Origin: Syngnathus acus
Taxonomy: Eukaryota > Chordata > Actinopteri > Syngnathiformes > Syngnathidae
Reading direction: 5' to 3'
Length of the DNA: 64,000 nucleotides
NCBI RefSeq assembly: GCF_901709675.1
Contig: NC_051096.1
Span: 7,593,001-7,657,000 of the forward strand
Part shown: piece after piece, positions 36,496 through 47,400 of the stretch
How the letters are laid out: every line of letters begins with the position of its first letter
How positions within the stretch are numbered: the stretch's first letter is position 1
Position numbers and translations under genes: made by a program
Notes under the pieces: generated by a model
Database searches by the model: none
Told to the model about the DNA's origin: nothing
Seen by the model: the letters and a program-made list of their open reading frames with translations, nothing else

Positions 36496-37036
36496 TAGGG
36501 GTGTAACGATTCATCGATACACATCGATGAATCGATATAATGCTCTACGATTTGTTGGCATCGATGCTAAACGTAAACATTGATCTATATCGCCCGTTTT
36601 TGACCTCGGACATTAGACACGACTTTATTTTGAAATCCAGTTCATTGTTGCTTGCGTCCTCTTTCCGGGAGCAGTGCGCGGCGTGTTGTGTTGTGAGCAG
36701 AGCAGGCACGTGAAAGGGGAGCCGACAACTACGCGGCTCCTGGGCTGGTGCTATGGCTAGTGTCCAAGAAGACGAGGAAATTCGCTCCCCTTTGGGCTTC
36801 AAGTCATTCTGGAAGCACTTTGTAATTTCCTAAATAAAGAGTTTGCAGTACCTTGTTGATTTTGCGTATGAATTGTTATAAATCAGGATATTGTTCTATA
36901 TCGATCGTAGAGCACTATATCGTGATGTATCGTGAATGAATCACAGCAGGCTTTAATATATCGGCAAATATCGTATCGTGGTTCTTTGTATCGATATGAT
37001 ATCGTATCGTTACAAAACCCGCGATTTACACCCCTA
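36496..37036 (+). mobile_element. hAT-like non-autonomous element, left copy
   Basis: It begins TAGGGGTGTAACGATTCATC and ends CGCGATTTACACCCCTA, giving an 11-bp perfect terminal inverted repeat TAGGGGTGTAA. Subterminal regions are full of ATCGAT motifs and contain an internal inverted pair GCTCTACGAT/ATCGTAGAGC. The interior retains a short frame (36753-36833, 26 codons) starting MASVQEDEEIRSPLGFKSF then WKHF, which resembles the start of a hAT transposase BED-type zinc finger. It has a 3-bp deletion relative to the right copy, plus a 9-bp insertion. The rest of the transposase is missing. Confidence 0.85.
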
Positions 37037-40000
37037 GTTTGTAACCCTAACCTTGATTTAAAACCCTAGTCGGAAACCCTAACCGTAGCTTGAAACCCTA
37101 ATTAGCAATGGCAAAACTCCTTGGAAACCCTGGTCGGAAACCCTAACCCTAGTTTTGAAAGCCTAGTTAGAAACCCTAATCTTAGAAACCCTAAAAGTAG
37201 TTTGAAACCCTCGTTGGAAACCCTAACCTTAGCTTTAAAACCTAGTTTGTAACCCTAAGCTTGGTTTAAAACCCTAGTCGGAAACCCTACCCCTTGTTTG
37301 AAACTTTAATTAGCGATGGCAAAACTCCTTGGAAACCCTGGTCGGAAACCCTAACCCTAGTTTTGAAAGCCTAGTTAGAAACCCTGATCTTAGAAACCAT
37401 AAAAGTAGTTTGAAACCCTCGTTGGAAACCCTAACCCTAGCATTAAAACCAAGTTTGTAACCCTAACCTTTGTTTAAAACCCTAGTCGGAAACCCTAACC
37501 CTAGTTTCTAACCCTAAATAGCAATGGCAAAACTCCTTGGAAACCCTGGTCGGAAACCCTAACCCTCGTTTTGAAAGCCTAGTTAGAAACCCTAATCTTA
37601 GAAACCCTAAAAGTAGTTTGAAACCCTCGTTGGAAACCCTAACCCTAGCTTTAAAACCTAGTTTGAAACCCTAACCTTGGTTTAAAACCCTAGTCGGAAA
37701 CCCTGGGCCTAGTTTGAAACCCTAATTAGCGATGGCAAAACTCCTTGGAAACCCTAGTCGGAAACCCTAACCCTAGTTTTGAAAGCCTAGTTAGAAACCC
37801 TAACCCTAACTCTAGTTTTGAAAGCCTAGTTAGTAACCCTAACCCTAACCCTAACCCTAACTCTAACCCTAACCCTAACTCTAACTCTAACCCTAACTCT
37901 AACTCTAACTCTAACCCTAACCCTAGTTTTGAAAGCCTAGTTAGAAACCCTAACCCCAACCCTAATCCTAACCCTAACTTTGGAAACCCTAGTCGAAAAC
38001 CCTAACCCTAGTTTTGAAAGCCTAGTTAGAAACCCCAATCTTAGAAACCCTAAAAGTAGTTTGAAACCCTCGTTGGAAACCCTAACCCTAGCTTTACAAT
38101 CTAGTTTGAAACCCTAACCTTGGTTTAAAACCCTAGTCGGAAACCCTGAGCCTAGTTTGAAACCCTAATTAGCGATGGCAAAACTCCTTGGAAACCCTAG
38201 TCGGAAACCCTAACCCTAGTTTTGAAAGCCTAGTTAGAAACCCTAACCCTAACCCTAACTCTAGTTTTGAAAGCCTAGTTAGTAACCCTAACCCTAACCC
38301 TAACCCTAACTCTAACCCTAACCCTAACCCTAAGTCTAACCCTAACCCTAGTTTTGAAAGCCTAGTTAGAAACCCTAACCCCAACCCTAATCCTAACCCT
38401 AACCCTAACTTTGGAAACCCTAGTCGTAAACCCTAACCCTAGTTTTGAAAGCCTCGTTAGAAACCCTAATCTTAGAAACCCTAAAAGTAGTTTGAAAGCC
38501 TCGTTGGAAACCTTAAGCCTAGCTTTAAAACCTAGTTTGAAACCCTAACCTTGGTTTAAAACCCTAGTCGGAAACCCTGGGCCTAGTTTGAAACCCTAAT
38601 TAGCGATGGCAAAACTCCTTGGAAACCCTAGTCGGAAACCCTAACCCTAGTTTTGAAAGCCTAGTTAGAAACCCTAACCCTAACCCTAACTCTAGTTTTG
38701 AAAGCCTAGTTAGTAACCCTAACCCTAACCCTAACCCTAACCCTAACTCTAACCCTAACCCTAACTCTAACTCTAACCCTAACCCTAGTTTTGAAAGCCT
38801 AGTTAGAAACCCTAACCCCAACCCTAATCCTAACCCTAATTTTGGAAACCCTAGTCGAAAACCCTAACCCTAGTTTTGAAAGCCTAGTTAGAAACCCCAA
38901 TCTTAGAAACCCTAAAAGTAGTTTGAAACCCTCGTTGGAAACCCTAACCCTAGCTTTAAAATCTAGTTTGAAACCCTAACCTTGGTTTAAAACCCTAGTC
39001 GGAAACCCTGAGCCTAGTTTGAAACCCTAATTAGCGATGGCAAAACTCCTTGGAAACCCTAGTCGGAAACCCTAACCCTAGTTTTGAAAGCCTAGTTAGA
39101 AACCCTAACCCTAACCCTAACTCTAGTTTTGAAAGCCTAGTTAGTAACCCTAACCCTAACCCTAACCCTAGTTTTGAAAGCCTAGTTAGAAACCCTAACC
39201 CCAACCCTAATCCTAACCCTAACTTTGGAAACCCTAGTCGAAAACCCTAACCCTAGTTTTGAAAGCCTAGTTAGAAACCCCAATCTTAGAAACCCTAAAA
39301 GTAGTTTGAAACCCTCGTTGGAAACCCTAACCCTAGCTTTACAATCTAGTTTGAAACCCTAACCTTGGTTTAAAACCCTAGTCGGAAACCCTGAGCCTAG
39401 TTTGAAACCCTAATTAGCGATGGCAAAACTCCTTGGAAACCCTAGTCGGAAACCCTAACCCTAGTTTTGAAAGCCTAGTTAGAAACCCTAACCCTAACCC
39501 TAACTCTAGTTTTGAAAGCCTAGTTAGTAACCCTAACCCTAACCCTAACTCTAACTCTAACCCTAACCCTAAATCTAACCCTAACCCTAGTTTTGAAAGC
39601 CTAGTTAGAAACCCTAACCCCAACCCTAATCCTAACCCTAACCCTAACTTTGGAAACCCTAGTCGAAAACCCTAACCCTAGTTTTGAAAGCCTCGTTAGA
39701 AACCCTAATCTTAGAAACCCTAAAAGTAGTTTGAAAGCCTCGTTGGAAACCTTAAGCCTAGCTTTAAAACCTAGTTTGAAACCCTAACCTTGGTTTAAAA
39801 CCCTAGTCGGAAACCCTGGGCCTAGTTTGAAACCCTAATTAGCGATGGCAAAACTCCTTGGAAACCCTAGTCGGAAACCCTAACCCTAGTTTTGAAAGCC
39901 TAGTTAGAAACCCTAACCCTAACCCTAACTCTAGTTTTGAAAGCCTAGTTAGTAACCCTAACCCTAACCCTAACCCTAACCCTAACCCTAACCCTAACCC

Positions 40001-42309
40001 TAACTCTAACCCTAACCCTAACTCTAACTCTAACCCTAACCCTAGTTTTGAAAGCCTAGTTAGAAACCCTAACCCCAACCCTAATCCTAACCCTAATTTT
40101 GGAAACCCTAGTCGAAAACCCTAACCCTAGTTTTGAAAGCCTAGTTAGAAACCCCAATCTTAGAAACCCTAAAAGTAGTTTGAAACCCTCGTTGGAAACC
40201 CTAACCCTAGCTTTAAAATCTAGTTTGAAACCCTAACCTTGGTTTAAAACCCTAGTCGGAAACCCTGAGCCTAGTTTGAAACCCTAATTAGCGATGGCAA
40301 AACTCCTTGGAAACCCTAGTCGGAAACCCTAACCCTAGTTTTGAAAGCCTAGTTAGAAACCCTAACCCTAACCCTAACTCTAGTTTTGAAAGCCTAGTTA
40401 GTAACCCTAACCCTAACCCTAACCCTAACCCTAACCCTAGTTTTGAAAGCCTAGTTAGAAACCCTAACCCCAACCCTAATCCTAACCCTAATTTTGGAAA
40501 CCCTAGTCGAAAACCCTAACCCTAGTTTTGAAAGCCTAGTTAGAAACCCCAATCTTAGAAACCCTAAAAGTAGTTTGAAACCCTCGTTGGAAACCCTAAC
40601 CCTAGCTTTACAATCTAGTTTGAAACCCTAACCTTGGTTTAAAACCCTAGTCGGAAACCCTGAGCCTAGTTTGAAACCCTAATTAGAAACCCTAACCCTA
40701 ACCCTAACTCTAGTTTTGAAAGCCTAGTTAGTAACCCTAACCCTAACCCTAACTCTAACCCTAACCCTAACCCTAAGTCTAACCCTAACCCTAGTTTTGA
40801 AAGCCTAGTTAGAAACCCTAACCCCAACCCTAATCCTAACCCTAACCCTAACTTTGGAAACCCTAGTCGAAAACCCTAACCCTAGTTTTGAAAGCCTCGT
40901 TAGAAACCCTAATCTTAGAAACCCTAAAAGTAGTTTGAAAGCCTCGTTGGAAACCTTAAGCCTAGCTTTAAAACCTAGTTTGAAACCCTAACCTTGGTTT
41001 AAAACCCTAGTCGGAAACCCTGGGCCTAGTTTGAAACCCTAATTAGCGATGGCAAAACTCCTTGGAAACCCTAGTCAGAAACCCTAACCCTAGTTTTGAA
41101 AGCCTAGTTAGAAACCCTAACCCTAACCCTAACTCTAGTTTTGAAAGCCTAGTTAGTAACCCTAACCCTAACCCTAACTCTAACCCTAACCCTAACCCTA
41201 ACCCTAACCCTAACCCTAACTCTAACCCTAACCCTAACTCTAACTCTAACCCTAACCCTAGTTTTGAAAGCCTAGTTAGAAACCCTAACCCCAACCCTAA
41301 TCCTAACCCTAATTTTGGAAACCCTAGTCGAAAACCCTAACCCTAGTTTTGAAAGCCTAGTTAGAAACCCCAATCTTAGAAACCCTAAAAGTAGTTTGAA
41401 ACCCTCGTTGGAAACCCTAACCCTAGCTTTAAAATCTAGTTTGAAACCCTAACCTTGGTTTAAAACCCTAGTCGGAAACCCTGAGCCTAGTTTGAAACCC
41501 TAATTAGCGATGGCAAAACTCCTTGGAAACCCTAGTCGGAAACCCTAACCCTAGTTTTGAAAGCCTAGTTAGAAACCCTAACCCTAACCCTAACTCTAGT
41601 TTTGAAAGCCTAGTTAGTAACCCTAACCCTAACCCTAACCCTAGTTTTGAAAGCCTAGTTAGAAACCCTAACCCCAACCCTAATCCTAACCCTAACTTTG
41701 GAAACCCTAGTCGAAAACCCTAACCCTAGTTTTGAAAGCCTAGTTAGAAACCCCAATCTTAGAAACCCTAAAAGTAGTTTGAAACCCTCGTTGGAAACCC
41801 TAACCCTAGCTTTACAATCTAGTTTGAAACCCTAACCTTGGTTTAAAACCCTAGTCGGAAACCCTGAGCCTAGTTTGAAACCCTAATTAGCGATGGCAAA
41901 ACTCCTTGGAAACCCTAGTCGGAAACCCTAACCCTAGTTTTGAAAGCCTAGTTAGAAACCCTAACCCTAACCCTAACTCTAGTTTTGAAAGCCTAGTTAG
42001 TAACCCTAACCCTAACCCTAACTCTAACCCTAACCCTAAGTCTAACCCTAACCCTAGTTTTGAAAGCCTAGTTAGAAACCCTAACCCCAACCCTAATCCT
42101 AACCCTAACCCTAACTTTGGAAACCCTAGTCGAAAACCCTAACCCTAGTTTTGAAAGCCTAGTTAGAAACCCTAATCTTAGAAACCCTAAAAGTAGTTTG
42201 AAAGCCTCGTTGGAAACCTTAAGCCTAGCTTTAAAACCTAGTTTGTAACCCTAACCTTGGTTTAAAACCCTAGTCGGAAACCCTAACCCTAGTTTGAAAC
42301 CCTAATTAG
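37037..42309. repeat. Telomere-like CCCTAA satellite with higher-order structure
   Basis: The tract is built almost wholly from AAACCCTAA, AACCCTAAC and related words (AACTCTAAC, AACCCTAGTTTTGAAAGCC). From 37037 to about 37740 the unit is ~208 bp (ATGGCAAAACTCC landmark at 37108, ~37316, 37524, 37732). After that, units are 375-461 bp because each has gained runs of CCCTAA (up to eight perfect copies, near 39956-40003). Three unit types alternate as A-B-C three times, starting at about 38610, 39850 and 41050. The eighth unit lacks the segment with the ATGGCAAAACTCC landmark. Frames encoding Asn-Pro repeats are by-products of the hexamer and not genes. Confidence 0.95.
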
Positions 42310-42844
42310 TAGGGGTGTAACGATTCATCGATACACATCGATTAATCGATATAATGCTCTACGATTTGTTGGCATCGATGCTAAACGTAAACATCGATCT
42401 ATATCGCCCGTTTTTGACCTCGGACATTAGACGCGACTTTATTTTGAAATCCAGTTCATTGTTGCTTGCTTCCTCTTTCCGGGAGCAGTGTTGTGTTGTG
42501 AGCAGAGCAGGCACGTGAAAGGGGAGCCGACAACTACGCGGCTCCTGGGCTGGTGCTATGGCTAGTGTCCAAGAAGACGAGGAAATTCGCTCCCCTTTGG
42601 GCTTCAAGTCATTCGTTTGGAAGCACTTTGTAATTTCCTAAATAAAGAGTTTGCAGTACCTTGTTGATTTTGCGTATGAATTGTTATAAATCAGGATATT
42701 GTTCTATATCGATCGTAGAGCACTATATCGTGATGTATTGTGAATGAGTCACAGCAGGCTTTAAGATATCGGCAAATATCGTATCGTGGTTCTTTGTATC
42801 GATATGATATCGTATCGTTACAAAACCCGCGATTTACACCCCTA
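42310..42844 (+). mobile_element. hAT-like non-autonomous element, right copy
   Basis: Same orientation and nearly the same sequence as the left copy; by hand alignment I count about seven substitutions and two indels (9 and 3 bp) over ~535 bp. Its terminal inverted repeats TAGGGGTGTAA are intact. The short BED-like frame (42558-42641, 27 codons) reads FKSFVWKHFVIS before a stop, retaining the V that the left copy lost. The outer side is followed by the duplication GTACTAAA. Confidence 0.85.
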
Positions 42845-43286
42845 GTACTAAATGCTGCCATACTTAAATGAGCTTCAGGTCTGAAAGATCAGACCGAGGA
42901 TGTGCAAAAGTGCCAAAAACGTCTTCATAACACGCGATTGCTTGACTTGACTGCGAGGATCTGAGATGAAATGAAAAGTTAAAATAACATGAAAGAAAAG
43001 AGCCATCAGCGAGTGAGTTTATCATTTTGGCACCTGCTACTGGAACATTCTTGATGAAGCAAAGGTTGTCTTCATTAAGTGCATTAATATTCATGACACA
43101 TGGTAATTCTGACACAGAAAAGGTCTTGGTAACCTTTTCGCGTGTGAGTTTTTTTTTTTTTTTTTTCTTTTTTCCCTTCCCTTACTTCTCAAGGAAATTA
43201 CAGTCCGGCAATGACTTAATTAATGCTCGCCTTCTTGCCGGCAGCTTGAGGGCCTGTCAGTTTGCCTGTCAGGCACGCCGAGGGAA

Positions 43287-43356
43287 GGATTGAAGGAGAG
43301 GAAACGACAAGGAGAAGAAGAGGAAGAGAAGGAAGAGGGGGGGGGGGGGGGGAGAC
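43287..43356. repeat. Homopurine tract with long G-run
   Basis: A run of GAAGGAGAGG, AAGGAGAAGAAGAGGAAGAG and AAGGAAGAGG followed by about 18 consecutive G. It could adopt triplex or quadruplex structure and is a likely sequencing trouble spot. Confidence 0.85.
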
Positions 43357-44424
43357 GAGTCAACACCGACTTGTCTTTTGCAGATGGAACTTGCTAATAG
43401 CTTTTGAATTTTTGCTTTGCATTTTGCATTTCTTGCACTGGTTTACTTTTGACCTTGTACGACTGGAACTTCTACATTTCATCACGTTAAAACTATTAGT
43501 CATTACAAAAATGTAAAGTTAACTCTGAAATACGATGAGGTTTCCACACAAAACACATTTGGTAAGGAGCAAGACGTGGAACCGGTCCAAGCCATATGCT
43601 TGAGGCAGAACGGCAAACATTAAATTACAAAAAAAACATCACCTGGAAATGTATTTATCTGTTCATAAATGGTGTAAATAAATAAATAAATAAAGGCATT
43701 TCCAGACATGAACGAGGTCTTCATTTGTGGTTTATGGTTTAACACAAAATACATACTGGGTCTCCTCCCCCAAATGGCGATCAGCATAGCGAGTAAGGCT
43801 GCCAACGTCAGGGGTGGTTGAAAGAAAAAAAGAAAGTGAACATAAGGAAGCATTTCCTTTATCATGTCCCATAAAAATAGCAATTTGGCCCGGCCCTTGT
43901 AGCGCCGTATGGAAGGCGCTGTGTTTGGCCGATAATGTTGAGATGACAGATCGCCTGGCGCCGGGGGTGCTTTCTCTTCTTTCCCGCGCAATAAATCGAG
44001 GAGGAGCGAGAGCTACAATGCAGGATCACGGAGCGCCGTCGCTCCCTTCCGCGCCGTCCCTCCGCCGCCGCCGCCGTCACGTTTCACGCGTCTCCCTCCA
44101 ATCCAAACAATGATGCCGAGCGACGCCCGGCTGACAAACGACGGCGTTTTGCCGCCTTTAAACGCTGTTAACTTCACTGAGCGAACATCGAGGCGCGAGC
44201 CGGCGACACGCTGTTCTATCACATGCATTGTTTAGGTGACATGAATATGTTGTCACCGTGTCACAATGCGTGTGCCTTTCAAACAAACAAACGCAAAGAA
44301 GCGTGTTTGTGTACGTGACAGTTTGTTGAATATGGAAATTGGACGGATGTGTGTGTGTGTTAACGTGTGTGTGCTCAGCTGCGCTTTGATCATGTTCACC
44401 GTCGACTGCACAACCTGCCTCGAG

Positions 44425-44448
<24 letters not shown>
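44425..44448. repeat. (GT)12 microsatellite
   Basis: Perfect dinucleotide run followed by GAGAGAGTGTGTGT. Confidence 0.97.
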
Positions 44449-44455
<7 letters not shown>

Positions 44456-47400
44456 TGTGTGTAAACAACTATGTACACAGCCATGCCAACTTGAATTCAG
44501 ATGAGTCGGAAATACACACCTAAAAGTATGCCGCGCTTACGGTACAGTACGAGATTAGAAAATATCCACCGTAGATAATCGTATCAGGTATCATTTCAAA
44601 TCAAAATAGAGCCGAAAAATAAGCCGTTAAGTTGCCCATCTCTGCTGACAAGGAAGCTCTTCGGATTTTTCGCACTTCCAACAGGATTACAACTATAGAC
44701 TACAACACTTGAGGATGTTATGATAGCAGTTTACTTTCCTGACTAGATTGGCCTGGAAGCACAACTGGGTCTCCAGAGCTAAAGGTCATAAAAGACAAAT
44801 AAGTGCCACATCTGCTAGCTTCTTCTCAAACCGCCGCCGCTTCCTCCCCAGTCAACAGGCCCGACGCGGCGGCCCTCATCTTCCCCCGCAGGAGCGCTCG
44901 CTTTAGCATGCAGGGCTTGCGGCGTCCCCCCCCCTCGCCCCTCGCTACGCCGACGCCATGGATCAAAGTGACACTTGGTCAGCATCAGCACATTATGAAC
45001 TATGGCCACCTGCCACACGAGACGCATTGTTCCCTCTGTGCTAATGTGAAGAATGTAGAGGACGCGCAAACACGGGCTGCTGACAGCTTATTCTCTCTTA
45101 TCGAGTGTGTGTGTTTGTATCATATCAGCAGTAGCTACCGGTCCAGTACCTCGTCCGTGCTTCAAGCGGATATTGAACAACAACAGTAGGGCTTGGATAA
45201 AAAGGCATTTGATTTTTTTTGAAATTTTGAAAGTTGACCTGAACCTGAAGTTGAATTTTGACCAGTAGCCATCACTGTTAAAATGTTGCTTTGCAAAGAG
45301 TGACATTCCCTCACGGTTTCTCATCAGTAATTGTAAAACAAAGTTTCCAAGACCATAAGTACTAAGCTCCCTCCTTTTTGAAAAGGGGCGCGATGGAAGA
45401 TAACAGATCGTAAAATGGCCGCACCCTTTCACCTCTCATGAAAACTCTTCCTTGGGATTTTCATCACAATGACGCAACTCCAACACGACGGAATAATGAT
45501 CTCACCTCAGATGATAAATCTGACCGACGGGGATGCAATTAATTGCCTCTTAGGGAGAAAAAAAAGAGGGGGGAAAAGCTTGTGCCTGAGCTGAGGAATA
45601 AAGACGCTCGGTCAAACCGGACCCGGCGACGTCTCATCGCCATTGACAGCCTTCATGTCGGAGCAGGTGGCGGCCGTCCACCGAATAATGAAGCGGGCGA
45701 TTAAAGTGACGGATGTGCGGCCATCATTCTGCCCGCTCTCCTCTTTTAATGCGGCCATTAGGGCTCGTGTGGCCAAACTTAGCTCATCAAATGGCCACAT
45801 TCACCGTCGACTGGGAGTGCAAACTACTTTGAGCTGAGGCTAAGAAGCATTTCAGGTCGTCTCTGATCATCTGACTGTGCAAAGTGACTTTCCTCAAGTA
45901 GTCCAGTTCAGTTCAGCACTGCAGGCTATGGCGGGGTTCTGTAAGGTTTTGGGTCCAGGAACAGCTAAGATATTTTCCCTTCCTTCATAATCCCAATTCA
46001 ACATATCTGCCAAGTATACCTCTAACCATAGAATTGCGCAATCACTGCCAGAAAAAGAATCAAGTTGGTCTAGTAGACCTTCCTGGATACGTGCTAGCAT
46101 GTCGGGACGCTCAATTCTTGCTAGCAACCTGCCTGATCTTCTTCCAGGAGATGGCTGCCCGACAAAATCGCTCTCATCGGAGGGTCTCGGCTCACGGCCG
46201 CAGTGGCATTGCCGTCACCTGGCGTGTCAGGGCCGTCAGTTTGACGCGGCGCTTAAGTGGAGCGGGGACCCCGAGGTGTCACTAGCACTCGGGCATTACA
46301 GGCGGCTTAAACGTGCTAATGGCCCAGCTAATGCAGTGGTATTCATCAGTGGGTTGGCTACGGGCACCGAGTGATACATTAACTCGCCGTGTCATCCATG
46401 TCACGGCCGAGTAGGCAAGTATTCTTTTTGACGTGAGGGTGAGTTGTCACGAGAATTGAGTCGGATTTGGAAGGGGGGGGAGTGTCAACGCGATAACTGG
46501 TTTTCTTTTTATACAATTACCAATCAAATAATAGTTAGGGATGGGCGGGTACCATCAGTCCAATTCTGGCCTTATTTCAAGATCAGATATTTACGGAGGC
46601 TGTTGATACTTCAATAAAAAAATTACTTTAATTAGTGCCCATAGAAAGGTTTAGTGAATATCACACTAATTAATTGAATTGAAGATGCTGCTGTTTTGGT
46701 TAGCAACAGGGTTCAAATGCCCTGATTACAGTAACCTCATCCACATATGAACAATACCATCTATGAATTGATGATGTCTTTGTTCACACGCACTGCCGTG
46801 TGGTCTCCCGCCTCGCTTGTTGACTCGCACTTTTTTTGAAGTCGACATTCATACCCGACAGGCGACTAAGCGGGGAGAATATGCCACACATCACACAGCC
46901 ATTTCGCTAAAAACGACTCTCCCGCTCCTTCTGCGGTCAGCCCGCCTGGTTAAGTGAAGATGAAGAGAAGTTTCCTGCCGGGGCGTCTAGATCAACACTT
47001 GACATCCGCACATTTGTAATAGGGGAATTGGGGGGGGGGGGGTCTACTTGCAGCCCGACGCTGCGGGACACTTGTACGGCGGCGCAGAAAGACGGCAACA
47101 TTGACGCAAGGCTTTGAAAGCATCAATTAGCACTCCTGGTGGTCGCCAGTGTTTTTTTTTCTTTTTCATTCCCCATTCTCTTCTTTAACATCCTCCTGGG
47201 AGTAGCTGTTAAGGGATACAATTAATTTTTTGACACAAAAATGAAAGTGGTAATTTACCTGTGATAATGAGAGCTATTTTTACCAGCCGCTGATGAACAG
47301 TAGAAATGCGGTGTTTATTTATTAATTAATTTCGGCCGCCGTCGTAGCCGCCGCCGCCGTGACGAGAGCGCCGCTAAATTGTGTGATCTCGACTTCACAG

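Larger units (their letters stand above)
36488..42852. mobile_element. Composite hAT-like element carrying telomere-like satellite
   Basis: Two ~540-bp hAT-like elements in direct orientation (36496-37036 and 42310-42844) flank 5.27 kb of CCCTAA-rich satellite. The outer ends are bounded by the 8-bp direct repeat GTACTAAA (36488-36495 and 42845-42852), the duplication length typical of hAT insertions. The inner flanks (GTTTGTAA after copy 1, CTAATTAG before copy 2) match neither each other nor the outer repeat. This arrangement is expected if the whole unit moved as one, using the outermost terminal repeats. The alternative is a single insertion later split by duplication of the element plus growth of satellite inside it. 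Confidence 0.75.

Noticed and set aside
37726-42142. Repeated frames encoding Asn-Pro or Gly-Leu repeat peptides
   Set aside because: They come directly from translating AACCCT/CCCTAA hexamers and recur in each satellite unit on both strands.
37037-42309. True chromosome end (telomere)
   Set aside because: Single-copy-looking sequence continues for more than 20 kb on the right and more than 36 kb on the left, hexamers are interspersed with other words, and the tract is bounded by transposon ends; it is interstitial.
46538-46640. Second hAT-type element beginning TAGGGATGGGCGGGTACCA
   Set aside because: Only one possible end is seen and no matching inverted end or target duplication could be found.
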